Shown: positions 1 to 12,400 of the stretch, piece after piece
Layout: each line of letters begins with the position of its first letter
Position numbering within the stretch: the first letter of the stretch is position 1
DNA from: Paracyclopina nana
Taxonomy: Eukaryota; Arthropoda; Copepoda; Cyclopoida; Cyclopettidae
DNA length: 64,000 nt
Direction: 5' to 3'
Assembly (NCBI GenBank): GCA_019096065.1
Contig: JAGUCH010000004.1
Coordinates: 3,968,001 to 4,032,000 of the forward strand
Program-made: the position numbers and the translations under genes
The notes under the pieces: model-generated
What the model was told of the DNA's origin: nothing
The model's input: only the letters and a program-made list of their open reading frames with translations
Databases searched by the model: none

Positions 1-1537
1 TGTGATCGAGGCTATTATGGAACCGATCATCTCTTGGGGATTGAAGGACTCGAGCACTATCCAAGGGTTGACGCGGCTGAAATAGCACGGAAATGTCTCA
101 TTTCGCTCCCAAATGCCCTCGTAGTCTGAAGCGAATTGTGCGCACGCAATTTCGGGGGGATATCCGCAGCCTTTGATGTTCACCAGCAACGGGGTGTCAT
201 ACATGGTCTGAAAAAGATTTCAAATTAATTACATATATAGGCCTGGTATAGCTGAACTGCGTAAATTCAACACTACTAATACAGTTGAATATAGGCATTT
301 AAAGGCAAAATATTGCTGCTAAAAAGCCTTCATTCTCATCGGCAAAAATGCCGCCGAGCTTAAAAATTTGCAGCCAGAGCAATTTAGTCATCCACATAAA
401 ATCCCATGGCTGCTACTCCATCCGTGGTGGTGGAAAAGCATGATACGACAAAGGCCCATCATTTTGATTAAAAGTCGAGATTGAGTTGCACGCACAGCGG
501 GCTAAAAGTCAGCAAAACTTCCAATTTGGCATATGTACGCGTCAGTCAAAAATGTCTGCATAATTATGCAAATTGCGCTAATGCAAAACGGGTCCCAATC
601 TCTGCGACAATTTTCAAGTCAAGCTAGTGGTGGTGCTACACATTATAAATGCTACTTTCGTCAAATATTTATGCATGTAGTATAATACTTTTATGCTATG
701 GCTCCTTTGTTTGCGCTGCGCGCGCTAGCATTTCCCAATATTTAGGAAGGAAAGCCACAAAACAAACCTCGGCCGCAAGTCGAGCTTGTTGCCATATCTT
801 TGCAAGAAGTGTGTATAGGCAATAATTCTTAAAAAGAACATATTCATCACGAGCATAATGCATTATTCTCTGCATGCGCGTTCGACGTTCTTTTTAGCAG
901 CTCCATCTTTTCATATGGGAACCCATATAGTTTAAGTACTTATCTCCCGCCTACATACCTTATTCTCGATGGTGTCATATCGTTGCAGGTCGACCCAATC
1001 GGAGATGTCGTAGGACTTTGTGCCATTTCTGAATGGGTGGTGCGAGTAGGACACCCGGACCTGATAGCAGTGGTACATGTCCGCAGTGCAGCCCTCGCGA
1101 CACGAGCTCCACAAGCAGTTGGACTTGCCGCGGTTCACCGAGACGTTGGTGACCTTGCAGGTCACTGGCTCGGGCACGAAGTCATGGGTGAGGGTGGAAA
1201 TGGCTGGATCGAGGACGAAGGGGACGAGAAAGAGGAACGCGAACACGCTCACGATGCACAGAGTGCCCAACGTGAGCGAGGTGTAGTATTTGCAGTCGTC
1301 CAGCTTCGAGGTTGCATTGGCCTTTTCCAAGGCCTCCGCGGCCGCGGCCTCCTTGGCAGCGTTCGCATTGTGAGCTGCAGCCCTCTCGGCTATGACCGCA
1401 GGGTCTGTGGGGTCGAGCGGGGGCTTTTCCCGTTTGGACTTTTTGCCCTTCTTGAGGGGTGTGGCCGCGAGGTCGTCGGCCTCTATCGTCACTGCGGCCT
1501 CGTCGGGGTTCTTGCTGTCATCCTCGGGGTCAGTCAT
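1..1537 (-). CDS. tipE: TipE-like voltage-gated sodium channel auxiliary subunit (partial, 3' end outside window)
   Basis: Two exons are visible: 1537-959 (ATG at 1537) and 207-1 (running off the left edge). They join at AAG|GTATGTAG and TTTTTCAG|ACC, both in phase 0. The first 193 residues are an acidic/lysine-rich cytoplasmic N-terminus (1-82) rich in alanine, then a membrane segment (about 86-109, with FAFLFLVPFV), then an extracellular start with Cys127, Cys141, Cys146, Cys150 and Cys157 in the family signature CLWSSCREGC. The second exon carries the next family block (NIKGCGYPPEI, then FPCYFSRVNP). TipE/Teh proteins are two-pass membrane subunits that modulate Para sodium channels in arthropods; the second membrane segment would lie beyond the window. 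The alanine-rich cytoplasmic extension is longer than I recall for Drosophila TipE. Which Teh paralogue it is cannot be settled here. Confidence 0.9.
208..958 (-). other. intron of the TipE-like gene
   Basis: This 751-bp GT-AG intron is bounded by GTATGTAG (958 downward) and TTTTTCAG (ending at 208). I see no coding exon or structured repeat inside it. Confidence 0.8.
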
Positions 1538-3260
1538 GATAATGTACTAGAAAGCTCGGTTTGGTGTGTAATAGGCCTAGACCAATTAGAGGCCGTTTGA
1601 CATGGCGAGTTTTCTCTGTGGAGGCCAGAGTAACACTAACACTTTTTATTCCCAACGTGTGCCTTTCGCGCCACGAGCTGAAAGAGGACTTCCAAGGGTG
1701 ACTACTACTACTACATACCTTCAACCAAAGTCTGGCATAACCGCAAAGAATTCGCGTTTGTTAAAACCACTTGTGTACAAATCCGCAAGATGGAGCCGCG
1801 ATTTGTTTTTGCGGAAAATGCGCACAAGATTAGCCTATTTTCCCCATTGGACCGCCAGAAAAGCCAAATAATTTAATTGGTGAAAAACCAAATCTCTGGC
1901 TTTTTTTATAAAAACTAAATTTCTATCCCTAATTTGTACCTTATTCGGCGCGTGCGTGCGTGAATGAATATAGCTTAAAATGGGAAAATAGAGCATTAAT
2001 TTAGCGGTTGCGTGTGCCATGTTCATGGCACATTATTGCCCTGGTTTGTGCCGGACCGCGGACTGTTGCTTGACAACGACGACGTCGTGGTCGCGAGGGG
2101 TGTTAGCACCGGGCCTCAGCTCCTAGAGCGGCCTCTGCGTCGACGAGGCCGCGGCTTTTAGCTCGTAGCTCGTGACAGAGTCCAGGACGGAACCTTCGCG
2201 CGGATTGAGCGCACGCGGCCGAGGAAAGCGCAGCTACAGCCAAAATTCCGAGGCCACTGTACTGCAGCCTCCAAATACTCCGTGACCCAGCTAAGGCTCC
2301 GAGAATAATGATGCTGGCTTGCTCAGCCTTTGAGTTACTAAAGCCTTTTGCAGTCTGTGCGCTCGTGTGGTCAATTGACGCGCGCTGTAGCATATACACT
2401 ACGAAAGCCACTTGGCTCATAATTGGGTTACATTGTATGCCAGTCCAACATTTTGCTGCCAGACCTATTTGAAAAAACGGCTTTCCACTCTTTTTCGCGG
2501 CCAAATTGGGCGTGCACTACTACTTTATTTGGTGACAAATTGGAACGACCTGAACAACCTTACGACCGAGGGGAAGCCCCTTGAGACCAGTCGGAAATTT
2601 ACAGGAAAAAGTACTCGCAACCTCGAATGTGAGATTGTAATCAGCAAATTGATTTTAGATTGCTGGTAGTCAACTTAATTTCGTCAATGTGCCCCATGAC
2701 GTACTTGATTTATGGCGGATGTTCCACAAAACTGCAGTAATTTCAAAGATACTGCAAAAACTGCATCTTTGGTGCTACAATTTAATGGATAATGTATGGA
2801 AATTGGCCGGAAAATTTTGCTTCATAATAACCACATACTATGAATTTGGCCATCATCATCCCTTAAATTTTTTTGCCGTTTGCCGATCCTCTGGTCCGAA
2901 AAGGTTTTAGCATATGGAATATCTTATGGTCTTTGCTGAACATGGTGGTCTTTGACCGCAAAAGGCACATAAGGCAACTCAAACACGAATCACAAAGGTA
3001 ACATGCAAGAAAAGGCTTTTTGAAAAAATGGATTTTTTGTGGCTGACGATTCTCACAGTGCATTGTGAAACTTGCTCAGTCATTCTTTTATATGCGCAAG
3101 AAACGGTATGACATGTTTGTCTTCAGGCAAGAAATGTTTCAAAACGGAGAAGAACCTATTTTTTTCTTCACGCTGATGCTACACAATGGGATTGCGAGCA
3201 AATGTACTACTTTATACTCTCGTGCATATCTACTTTAAGCCTTAAATCTAGCTATTTTTC
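1538..3260. other. intergenic region with a GC-rich block at about 2041-2260
   Basis: Upstream of the TipE-like start codon I see no coding exon I can support. Bases about 2041-2260 are clearly more GC-rich than their surroundings, with many CpG steps. They could be part of the promoter or a non-coding first exon of the minus-strand gene, but nothing in the sequence proves this. The remainder is AT-rich. Confidence 0.4.
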
Positions 3261-3628
3261 ATGGACTTGAGGAGCACTTTAATGAGAGCCGAGTAAGTAC
3301 GAAAAAGAAAATCAGTACGTGAATTGTAGTAGGCGTACGTAAATAGCGTTAAAGTGTGTCCATCCATTTTTGTTGCAGCCAGCAAAATTATGAATGGATC
3401 ATAGCGACAGGCCCAACCCTAAAAAAGCGCAATTTGACAGGCTGTACTCTCTCTCACTCCCTAACTAAGAAGATGATCTCAGTTCTCACTAAGCTAGGCC
3501 TGGAATGTCTCCCCTCACCCGACAGCATAGCTGAGTTTTTTAGCAGTTTTGGATTTCAATGCTTCTGTGTTTGCCCGTTGCCTTATTGGAGCTTATCGCA
3601 CAATTTACAGACAGGAACAAATACTTGA
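3261..3628 (+). CDS. candidate two-exon ORF, unrecognised (weak)
   Basis: ATG at 3261 opens a 32-nt exon ending at a strong donor (GA|GTAAGTAC, 3292). A strong acceptor (TTTTTGTTGCAG, exon from 3379) continues it in matching phase. The joined frame runs to a stop at 3626-3628. The first ~60 residues look protein-like (for example QQNYEWIIATGPTLKKRN and KLGLECLPSPDSIAEFF), while the last ~25 do not, so a further splice near 3540-3560 may exist. No good donor is visible there. I recognise no family. A decayed gene or transposon fragment is equally possible. Confidence 0.25.
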
Positions 3629-3726
3629 TTGACGCAACAAAAGTTCACACTATATCTGCGACGGCGACTGCAAGGGCTCAATTTTTACCAACAATTGGAA
3701 GAGTGGACGCACTTTAAAAAACAAGA

Positions 3727-4147
3727 ATGAAGGAGTTCAGCATTCAAAGCGAAGTCTACTTGAAATGGAAGCTCATCAGTAAAAAAGTCAAGTAAGCTAC
3801 ATCATTTGAGGCTATAATCGAGTCCTTTCGGAAAAATGGCTAAAAAGTTCGCTTTATCAACAAAAGCTTATCAGTGAGTGGACTTTAAAATATATCTGAT
3901 CAAATTGAAAAAATGAATTATGGACAAAGAAACGTTAAATTTTTAAGGAAGGATTTGTCTGCACTTACCAAATGATAGCTTTTCTACTTTTTTCAGGAAT
4001 CGGCGCCATTTATGCAGAAAATCATCTGGCAAACTAAAGTCAATGAAATCCATTAGGAAACATGTGGAGCAAGTGTCTAAGCAGAGCTTCATCCAGGGTT
4101 GGATGATGGCCGAGCCCAAACTTGTCAATCAAATTGTCAATCTGTGA
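3727..4147 (+). CDS. candidate small two-exon ORF, unrecognised (weak)
   Basis: Exon 3727-3791 ends at donor AA|GTAAGC. Exon 3997-4147 begins after CTTTTTTCAG. Phases match (2 to 2) and give 72 residues, basic in the middle (KNRRHLCRKSSGKLK), ending at TGA 4145-4147. An AATAAA lies at 4339-4344. It may be the 3' part of the candidate that starts at 3261. A TAA in this frame at 3715-3717 means any upstream exon must join after that point. No family is recognised. Confidence 0.25.
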
Positions 4148-6331
4148 GAGAAGGAGAAGCCGTATATAGCGGAACAACTGACTTATTACGTCACGCAACC
4201 TCCCTATAATTTGGCGGAAAAAATGAGCGCCACAAAACTGCGCAACATTTTTTAACGCTATTACAGAATCACACTACATAACAATCCATGCAATTATGCT
4301 AATTATGTATGTTCAATCATCTTTGACCAACATTCCAGAATAAACCGGTAAAATCGCTGATTTCAGCCGAGCACAAAAAGTGAATCATGCGCAAAAAAAG
4401 AGCCTCTGGCTACAAATTGGAGTTATCGTGCTAAGAAATCAAATGCAAAAAAAAACTTTTTATAAAATGAGGATGTTGGGCAGTGACGTTTTTGTGCCTT
4501 TATCGAAATAGTTTCGGAGTTGCATTTTTCCCGTTTTGATGACGAGAATGGCCAGGGGCGGATTGTACAGGTGGAAATTACGGCTTGAAGCTCTGCAACA
4601 GTAGAGTTGTCTTTTAGCCCGAAACTTGAGTTTGCCTGCAGAAAGAATCAGGATTCGTTGGAAGATTGGATTACGCAGTGTGGAAAAAGTAGTACATAAG
4701 ACTTATATGCTATTACGTTTTCCATAGTAGAAGTCGTAGCAAAAGGCTTCTGAGAAAATCCGGTTTGTTATGGAGCCTATATCTATGCACTTTTATTGTC
4801 ACAAATGGCCCTGGGCTACGTAATATGCTTCAACTTTTTATCCGCAAGATCATCTTGGAACTTTAACTTAGAGGGGACTTTTGTTATCTCGCCACTTTGA
4901 ATTGGTCAAAATGGAGGGCTTAGCCATGAATGCTCAACGTGGGGTGCTTTGCTTGGGACAACCCTACCCTAAAGAGGGTGGGAATATTTATGGGACAATT
5001 TAAGCTCCATAGCATTGCATTGGCGGGCTTTTGGCTGTTGAATGCAAAACATTACAGTGTCTGAGTTGCTGTACTCTACATTCTGGCCATAACATTGATT
5101 TTGTAATCTGCTTATAAAGAATTCAAACCTTCTTTGTGGGTTGCTGCAATAATGAAGTAGTAATAGGAGGCTTTAGTTGGGCACTTGTTTACAGCGCGGC
5201 GTTAACGACGTTTCCAAAGGAATTTTTAAAGCAGTGTACATTGTAAGCAAAAAAAAGTTATTGAAAAGCAATAAGCAAATACTTTTGATGCTGCTTCACA
5301 AAGGGAGATGGAAAACCGAATTGCGCGAGGGGAAAACAGATGCTTGGAAAAAAAAGACCACTTCAAATATTTCGTTCAAAAATAGTAAAAAGTAGCTTTT
5401 TTCTTCTTCCCCTTGTGGTTAGGGCAAAAATTGAAAATAAAAATTAATGTCGTGGAAAAACGCAATGAATGTTGCCTCCATGAAGGAGATATCTTTTCCC
5501 ATCAATGAATGAAAACAATTTGGAAAAATGCTGAATCGACTCCGCGCAACATCGGAAGACATCCAAGTCAAGGTAGGATCTTCTTGCCAACATTGCAAAA
5601 CGTAATTATCCATTAAATTTGAAAGGAAAATGAGATGACTTTGCGGAACATAAAATTGGACCAACCAAGGAAAAAAAAATTTTCTTGGTACTTTTTATTT
5701 CACCTTGTGAAAAAATAATTTCTGACACGAGAATAAGAGTGCAGCAGTGATCGGCTAAACGGTGATTTTACAACCCCCAGCTCAAAAAAGCTTCTGGAAT
5801 TTGGCTCGGTTCGCACAGGCTAGAATCCCATGCATGCAGCAGGCAAAGGAACAAACGCGACGTCCGCGAGCACTATAGCAGATATATACTATATGTCGTG
5901 CCGGCTAAAAATCGTACGATTTCTGAAAGATCTGCAACGTGTCCAAAAAGTGCGTGTTCCCATCAAAATGTTTTAAGGCTTCTCGTGCTAGATCACCCAA
6001 TTTGGCCTTGAAGGTCATCATCGCCTTGACAATTCCCGAATTCCCTTCGATCATTTGGCGCCGGTTATAGGCTCACCCAGTAATTACCTAGCTAATTACC
6101 CCCATTTTTTCATCATGGCATACATGCTTTCCTAGCACATGTATGTGTCTGGTCTCTTTTCGGCCTTCGCGCGGCCTTTTACTCCATTATAATAATAATA
6201 CTAAGCGGGAGGAAGCTAGAAACGCGCGCTTACTCTCGACGTGGTCCGATTCCTTTTTCCTGTCAGTTGGTGGAGAACGGCAGACCAGAACAGCCACCCA
6301 TTAAATTGCTCTGTACTTATAGTATACAAAG
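4148..6331. other. intergenic, no supported gene
   Basis: This is AT-rich sequence between the weak candidate and the LpR promoter. Apart from the AATAAA at 4339 and short homopolymer runs, I see no coding exon or repeat structure I can defend. Confidence 0.4.
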
Positions 6332-6339
6332 TATATATA
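6332..6339 (+). promoter_or_regulatory. possible TATA box for LpR
   Basis: TATATATA lies 115 bp before the LpR start codon at 6454, within a short run of alternating AT. This is a plausible distance for a TATA box plus a short 5' UTR, but the motif is common in AT-rich DNA. Confidence 0.25.
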
Positions 6340-6453
6340 CGAGTGCAACTCAAGCCCTGATCGACTCTTCACACCGCGATCAAAGACACCATTTTATTTT
6401 TGTGCGGAGGAAAGAAAAGAAGCTTCTATTTCCAATTAAAGGCCGCCATCATC

Positions 6454-9400
6454 ATGAAGAAAAGGCCACTGCTCAAAGTTGAGTGTTTGGGGCTTTCGAT
6501 TCTCCTCTCGATAGCTTTGGCCTTAAATTGTCCGCAGCTTGTCAAAGGTAAGGGAATGAGAAACTCTACATTTCTCTCTTTGCACATTTCAACATTTCAT
6601 TTGACCCACTGCCATGAACAAGTAATTACAAGTAGCGCATGAATGCAAAGGAGGCCGTAATGTTGTCAATCAACGTTAATCATACGAATTATATGCGCGC
6701 GGGGCTTTTGTCCCTTGGGGGAAAGTCTGTTTTCTTGCTGGCATCGCATCATCGTTGTCATGGCGATGCTGGTACACACATTGGTGCCAAAATTGATGAC
6801 TTTGTGATCCCAGCACCGAAAATCAATTAGGATCCGATGTTAGATGGAGCAACTGCTCCTTCTATTTTATCAAGACAAAAAGCACACACTTTTTACCAGC
6901 CTGGGATAAGATATGCATTGAAATAGAGCACAGTATCATAAAATGTAAATGTTTATCCTGAAAATCAAAAATTGGGGCAACGTACGTACTTTTTAGCAAC
7001 CCCTTTTTTGGCAGGAAAGACCCAGAGTGCAAATGGGGACAACATGCATCTTTCAGCTCTGCAAATGGGATTATAGCTTCTTGAGATAGAAAAGCACACA
7101 CATGTGTTTTGTCCCCGTACAGAATCTATCTATTTTTAGTAGATGCCATTTACGGGCAACAATTAATGGGAAAAACCTCGTCATTTTTTATGATGATGCT
7201 TGAGAAACCAGGAGTTCATTTTCGACTAAAAAAGGCAGAAAGTTGGGAAAATTTGACGATCGGTAATTGAACTTCCTTAGTACCTCTTAAAGAAAGTTTG
7301 CTGCGCAAAAAATGTTCCAAAATCAAGCAACTTAAAAATAAGGCTAACAATCCATTTTTGATTGTTCTTCACGACGAGCTGAGCAGCAAAAAATCTCTGC
7401 TAGTGCAGTTTTTCGATTGGGTCTTTTGATCTATTTAGCTCAAGGGGGGCACAGTTGTATATACTACATTATCATATTGAGAGGAAAGAGAAAAAATGTC
7501 AATATACTACTACTATTACGCGAGAGATCAATTCCACGCGAAAAGTCTCTTTATCAGAGGGCAAATCCGGAAGATTTCCTCTCCGTAATCAAGGCTTTGA
7601 CCAAAGGCCTTGCCGCCATCACCACGACCAGAGCCTCCAAATTCAATTTGTTGCGTCCTCCAAGACTTTCATCCTCGTCAGGAATGCGAAGCTTAAGAAA
7701 GATAAAAGAAACGAAAGCTCAGGTCGACTTTTTTCATTCTACATTTATGAGAGAGATTATGCTCTTGACCTGGCAGCAGCATCCATTATATGCATATTTT
7801 CATCCAAGCAATAAAGTTTGAGTGATGATGATTCAAAATATGGGGGAAAAGAGAGCTTTTTGATGGTATGCAGCCCTAGTGTGCTGCTGCTAGCAAAAGC
7901 AGTGATCTACAGCCTTCGAGCCTCGTCGAGATCTTGTTTCCACATGGGTGACTCCATTTGCTGAGGCCTTTGCTTCATTGGCCTTCATTACTGCATCATC
8001 ACTACTGTCTTGATCATCATCATCATCCGTGGAGCCCGAGAAGAAGACATTCAATCTGAATTTTCTGTCAACTCAGCAGATTAGACAAGCTTGACAAGAA
8101 ATGTAGCTTATATACAGCCTGATTCAGATAATTGTGAACACTACTCAGGTCACCTTCAAATTAAGCGTTCACAATGCTCTGAATCAGACTGTGCTTTAGC
8201 TCATTTTCAATGGCCATTTATCATGGAGCATTATATAAATAGAGTTTGTATAGAGCCAAAAGAGTTCTTAGACATGCAAATAAAATTACCAAGCATCATC
8301 ATTAGCAAAAAATGCGATGTAATTGGCCTCCCATTGCTGTATAGTGGTACAATCTTTTTCCCCCTGCTACATTCAGCTATCGTCCTTATTGTGGGGAGAA
8401 GCAGAGCAATTGTGAGTAGCACAGGACTACTTAGACCTCATGCCCATTCATAGCTTGGAGCCCCCTTGCTATGGAACGCATTCAACCGAATGGCATACTA
8501 TGGGCACTGTGTAGTATGCCACATTTATCCCAGACAAAAATAGAGTTCCTCAGAAAGAAGAGTGGACTGATTCATGAGGGAAAAAAAGTTTTGTTGTTAG
8601 GTTGGGAGAGTTTATGCTCGCGCGTAATTGCGATGTAAACAACTCAGTGCTAGAACCACGTGGCTCAGAGTTTGTTGTTGTTTTGCGAAGAAACTCCTTC
8701 AACTTCGGTAGCTTCCAGTCTTCTGCTTCGCTCCTTCTCATGGTTGATGAATAAGCAAATTTGCTGCTGCAGCCTTGAGTGCACAAAAAGGCCGGAGTTG
8801 GCCTTTGAAAAAGTTGCTTCATTGAAGCTTCCCCTGGGGCCAGTTGATATGCATGTGTAAGTTTGCGACTTTAAATTAGTACTCTGCATTTGAATTTCAG
8901 GTGAGCCTTGTAGCACGCACCAATTTGAGTGCTCCAAGGGAAACTGCATCCCCCAAACTTGGACATGTGATGGCGAAAACGACTGTGGGGACATGAGTGA
9001 CGAGATCAATTGTGAAGGTAAGAAAGATTTGGTTTTTAGTGTGAAAACTTCAGTGGTTGATGAGGAACGTTTCAAAGTCCAGAAGAGCAGATTTTTTGCC
9101 TTAAAAAAGAGAAAGACTGCAAAGAGCCCATCAAGCAGATTGAGAGAATCGCTTGTACCACTTTTACAACTTGTTTATGGAAGTAGTTTTGGGCCTTGGA
9201 AGAAATGGCCTTGGCTAGCTTCAGTACTGCATCCTGCAGTTCTTCTCATACGCTAGAATATGTTGGAGTGGCAAACATTCGTCAAAATAAGAGTATTATA
9301 TAAGGCTGGAAAAAGTCTCCCATGGGAATGAGATGTACAGGACTGCTTTCATCATGCGCTTGGTTAGCAATTTACATACGCTACACCCCCTCATTTCCAT

Positions 9401-12400
9401 GGGTGGTGGAATGCCAAAGGCCGAAATGGGCGAGGTGATAATCGAATTTGGCCTTGTTAGAGCTCTGCCATGCTGCTCCATGTTCCAGGTCAAGATCTGG
9501 GTAATTTCATTCAATTTCCTCCTGCGCAGCTCCTCCGGAATGGAAAGTAAAAAGAAAGCTGCCATTTTCTTTGCTAATCTCAAAAGAACCACGAGCTGGT
9601 GGGATATGTCAAGAGGGCGGGGGAGGAAATTGCTTTGCGCCATTGTTGTTGGCTTTCATATATCATATAAGTTCTGCAGTAGCATCGTTTCACCGTGATG
9701 AGATCTTTGGCGTTTTTTGCATTTTTCCTGCGTCATCATCGTCAGGCCAAATTGAAAAATTCACCGAGTGTAAAACCACTTATGGCCGATGACAGCAGCC
9801 TTTCTTCCAATTCCCTTTTTTCTCCCAGCAGAGAGAAAAATTGTCTTCGATTTCGCAGAATATGCACAGTGGGGGAGATGGCAAGGTCGAAGCTCCATTT
9901 GGACTTTGATTTCTCGAAAGCTTCCTTACTCGTGTCTTTTGGTTGTATCATAGGGCCAAGATGTATTTTCGCACCGGTCATGATCACACCTAAATGGATA
10001 TCGTCTTCACAAATACGATTTCTCTCAAGAATAGCTTGGCAGAAAACGATTTGCGGAGAGAAAGAATAAAAGGACAAATCCAATCAGCAGGAATCTATTT
10101 GATTTCTGTGAGGAAAAATAGGGAAAAACTCAACATTTCTTCAGATTTGCTCACATACAGTCTGTTTCAGAGATTTCTACACACTTTGAAATCAAAAGTT
10201 TGTGTAACGGATTTGATAAATGCTACTAGACATAATGGATATCGTTGGAAACCTTGAAACTCTGGTCTTCTTTTTTATTAATATCACTTTTGATAAAAAT
10301 TAATTAAGATTTGGATTAAAAGCCTAAAATAAAAAAGCACTCAAAAATGGCACCCATTTTTTTGATGGCAATGCACACATTTCAAAATGGTCAAAATTGC
10401 GAATTTTGACGTTGTTTTTTTTCGATAAAGGATTAATTGTTCTTCTCAGCATTAAAATACAAATGGTTCATCAGTGATTTTGATTTTATTTTGAAAATGC
10501 TTGATTTTAGCTGCATTCAGTAGGTGAAAAATTGCACTTTTGCTCTAAAAAAGTTGCCACGGAAAAATTTAATTTTCTTATCTTTTTTACTTTTATTTTG
10601 GGATTTTCACTGCTACAAAATAGATGGCAAAAGATTCAAGCTTTCCAACGATATCCATTTTGTACCACATTTCTCAAATCCGCAACTCAAACTTTTGATT
10701 TTAAAGTGCGTAGAATTCTCTGAAACAGGCTGTATATCATAAATCATTATGCTTCATGCCTAATTAATATCGATTAAGTAAAAATAATGCTTAAACATAA
10801 CGCTATTGATTCATGGCTCCAATCCATTCTCACTCTTTTCTCTAGCTTGGTCGTGGTTGTAAAGTTGAAAAAAAGTTTATTTGAGCAACACGAAAAACCA
10901 CCTTAGCTTTCATGTGGTTGAGCTAAATACAGGGAGAAAATTCTCCCAACTTTTTTCCACCCACGACGACCGAAGCCGAATTAACATTAGTAGTATTAGC
11001 CTAGAAAACTTTTGATTCGTGCGAGGCTCTAATTTTGACTTTCAATCCATGCTCTTTATATTTGACCTAAAAATTGGCAAAATATTTTTAGCGTTAAATC
11101 TGCTGCTAGCCATGGAAAAAGTTTTTCTTCTGCTGTCAGGCCCCAAATCCCCTCATATTTCCTTTGCCTTATCTCCCACTGTGAGCAGTTAGTTAGGCTG
11201 TGCGACTTCATGGTGAAGTGTCAAGGGGACAATTTGCCTCCAAAACTCGCGAGGAAGACACATGTAGACCGAGAAGTAAGAGAAAGACCATGGGTATCAT
11301 GCTGGGATATGAGAAGTAGCATATTCCAAGTGCTCCATGAGAGCCAGGAAATTGAATTACCCCGACGGAAGAGCTCAAAAGTCACTCTTTGAAACAAAGC
11401 ATTTGTATCTAAGCACTGAGTAGCACAAATTATTGGGTTAATCCTAAATTATGAAATGTACAAGCTTGATTGTTAGGGTTTTCAAGCTATTTATCAAAGG
11501 AAAGGTATGCTTTCTAAAGATGTAATGGTTCCTTTTTTAGATACATGATTTTAAAAGCTTTCTCCACAATGGCTTGTGCCTTTGAGGAAAATAAATCCTC
11601 AAATTGGCTGATATTTGGATCTATAGAGTCTTCCTCGTAACTTAGGAGTACTTCAAAGCTTTTATGCTCTTTAGAATATCACATCAAGTCTTTTCAAATT
11701 CATATCATGCCAATCTTCCACTTTAAGCTGGTGTGTACATATAAACTGTGGCTTTTTGCGTCTTTGATTTTTGCTGCTTTAAGAGCCCGAGCAAGGTTGC
11801 AACAAAAAGTAAGGGAGTCATGTTCTCTTGGGATTGAACAGCTGGATATTAAGACAAACGGTCAAAGTTTCAGCCTTGTCACACTCATTCCTTTGACTTT
11901 CGGACAAATTCCGGGATATAGTATTTGCCCATGAGAGAGGCCTCCTTCTCACAAGATGGAACAAGAAAGTCCAGGGAAAAAGTTTGCGTTAGCCTGCCCC
12001 CAACTAACTGTACCAGACTTCAGTGGAAAAAGTAAGGGAAGAAAAGCTTTTTTTGCTAATTCCCAACACAAATCACCCTTTGACCTGGCTAATACTTTTC
12101 TGCCGGGAGAATTTCTTTCCAAGAATGCCAGACTACAACATATTGCCTTTTATTCTCCAGTTTTCCCATCTAACCGTAGCAGCAGTTGTTTTGTGCTAGC
12201 AGATACAGCAGATTTATTTAGGTTCAGGTAAAGATCCTGATGTATGTATTATGTCATCAGTCTTCTTTTGCCATATAGTATGCCCACATCATTTTGTTAG
12301 TAGCTACTACTTTTTCTTTGCTTTGATCTTTGCTTTATAGCTGCTCATGGTAGCCATTCAAGGATACCATCCAATTTTGAGACAGAAAGGGGAGCAGCAG

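Noticed and set aside
983..1600. Long plus-strand open frame of about 205 codons
   Set aside because: It is the complement of the TipE-like first exon, whose domain and splice evidence are clear. The plus-strand translation is Val/Gly/Arg-rich without domain features.
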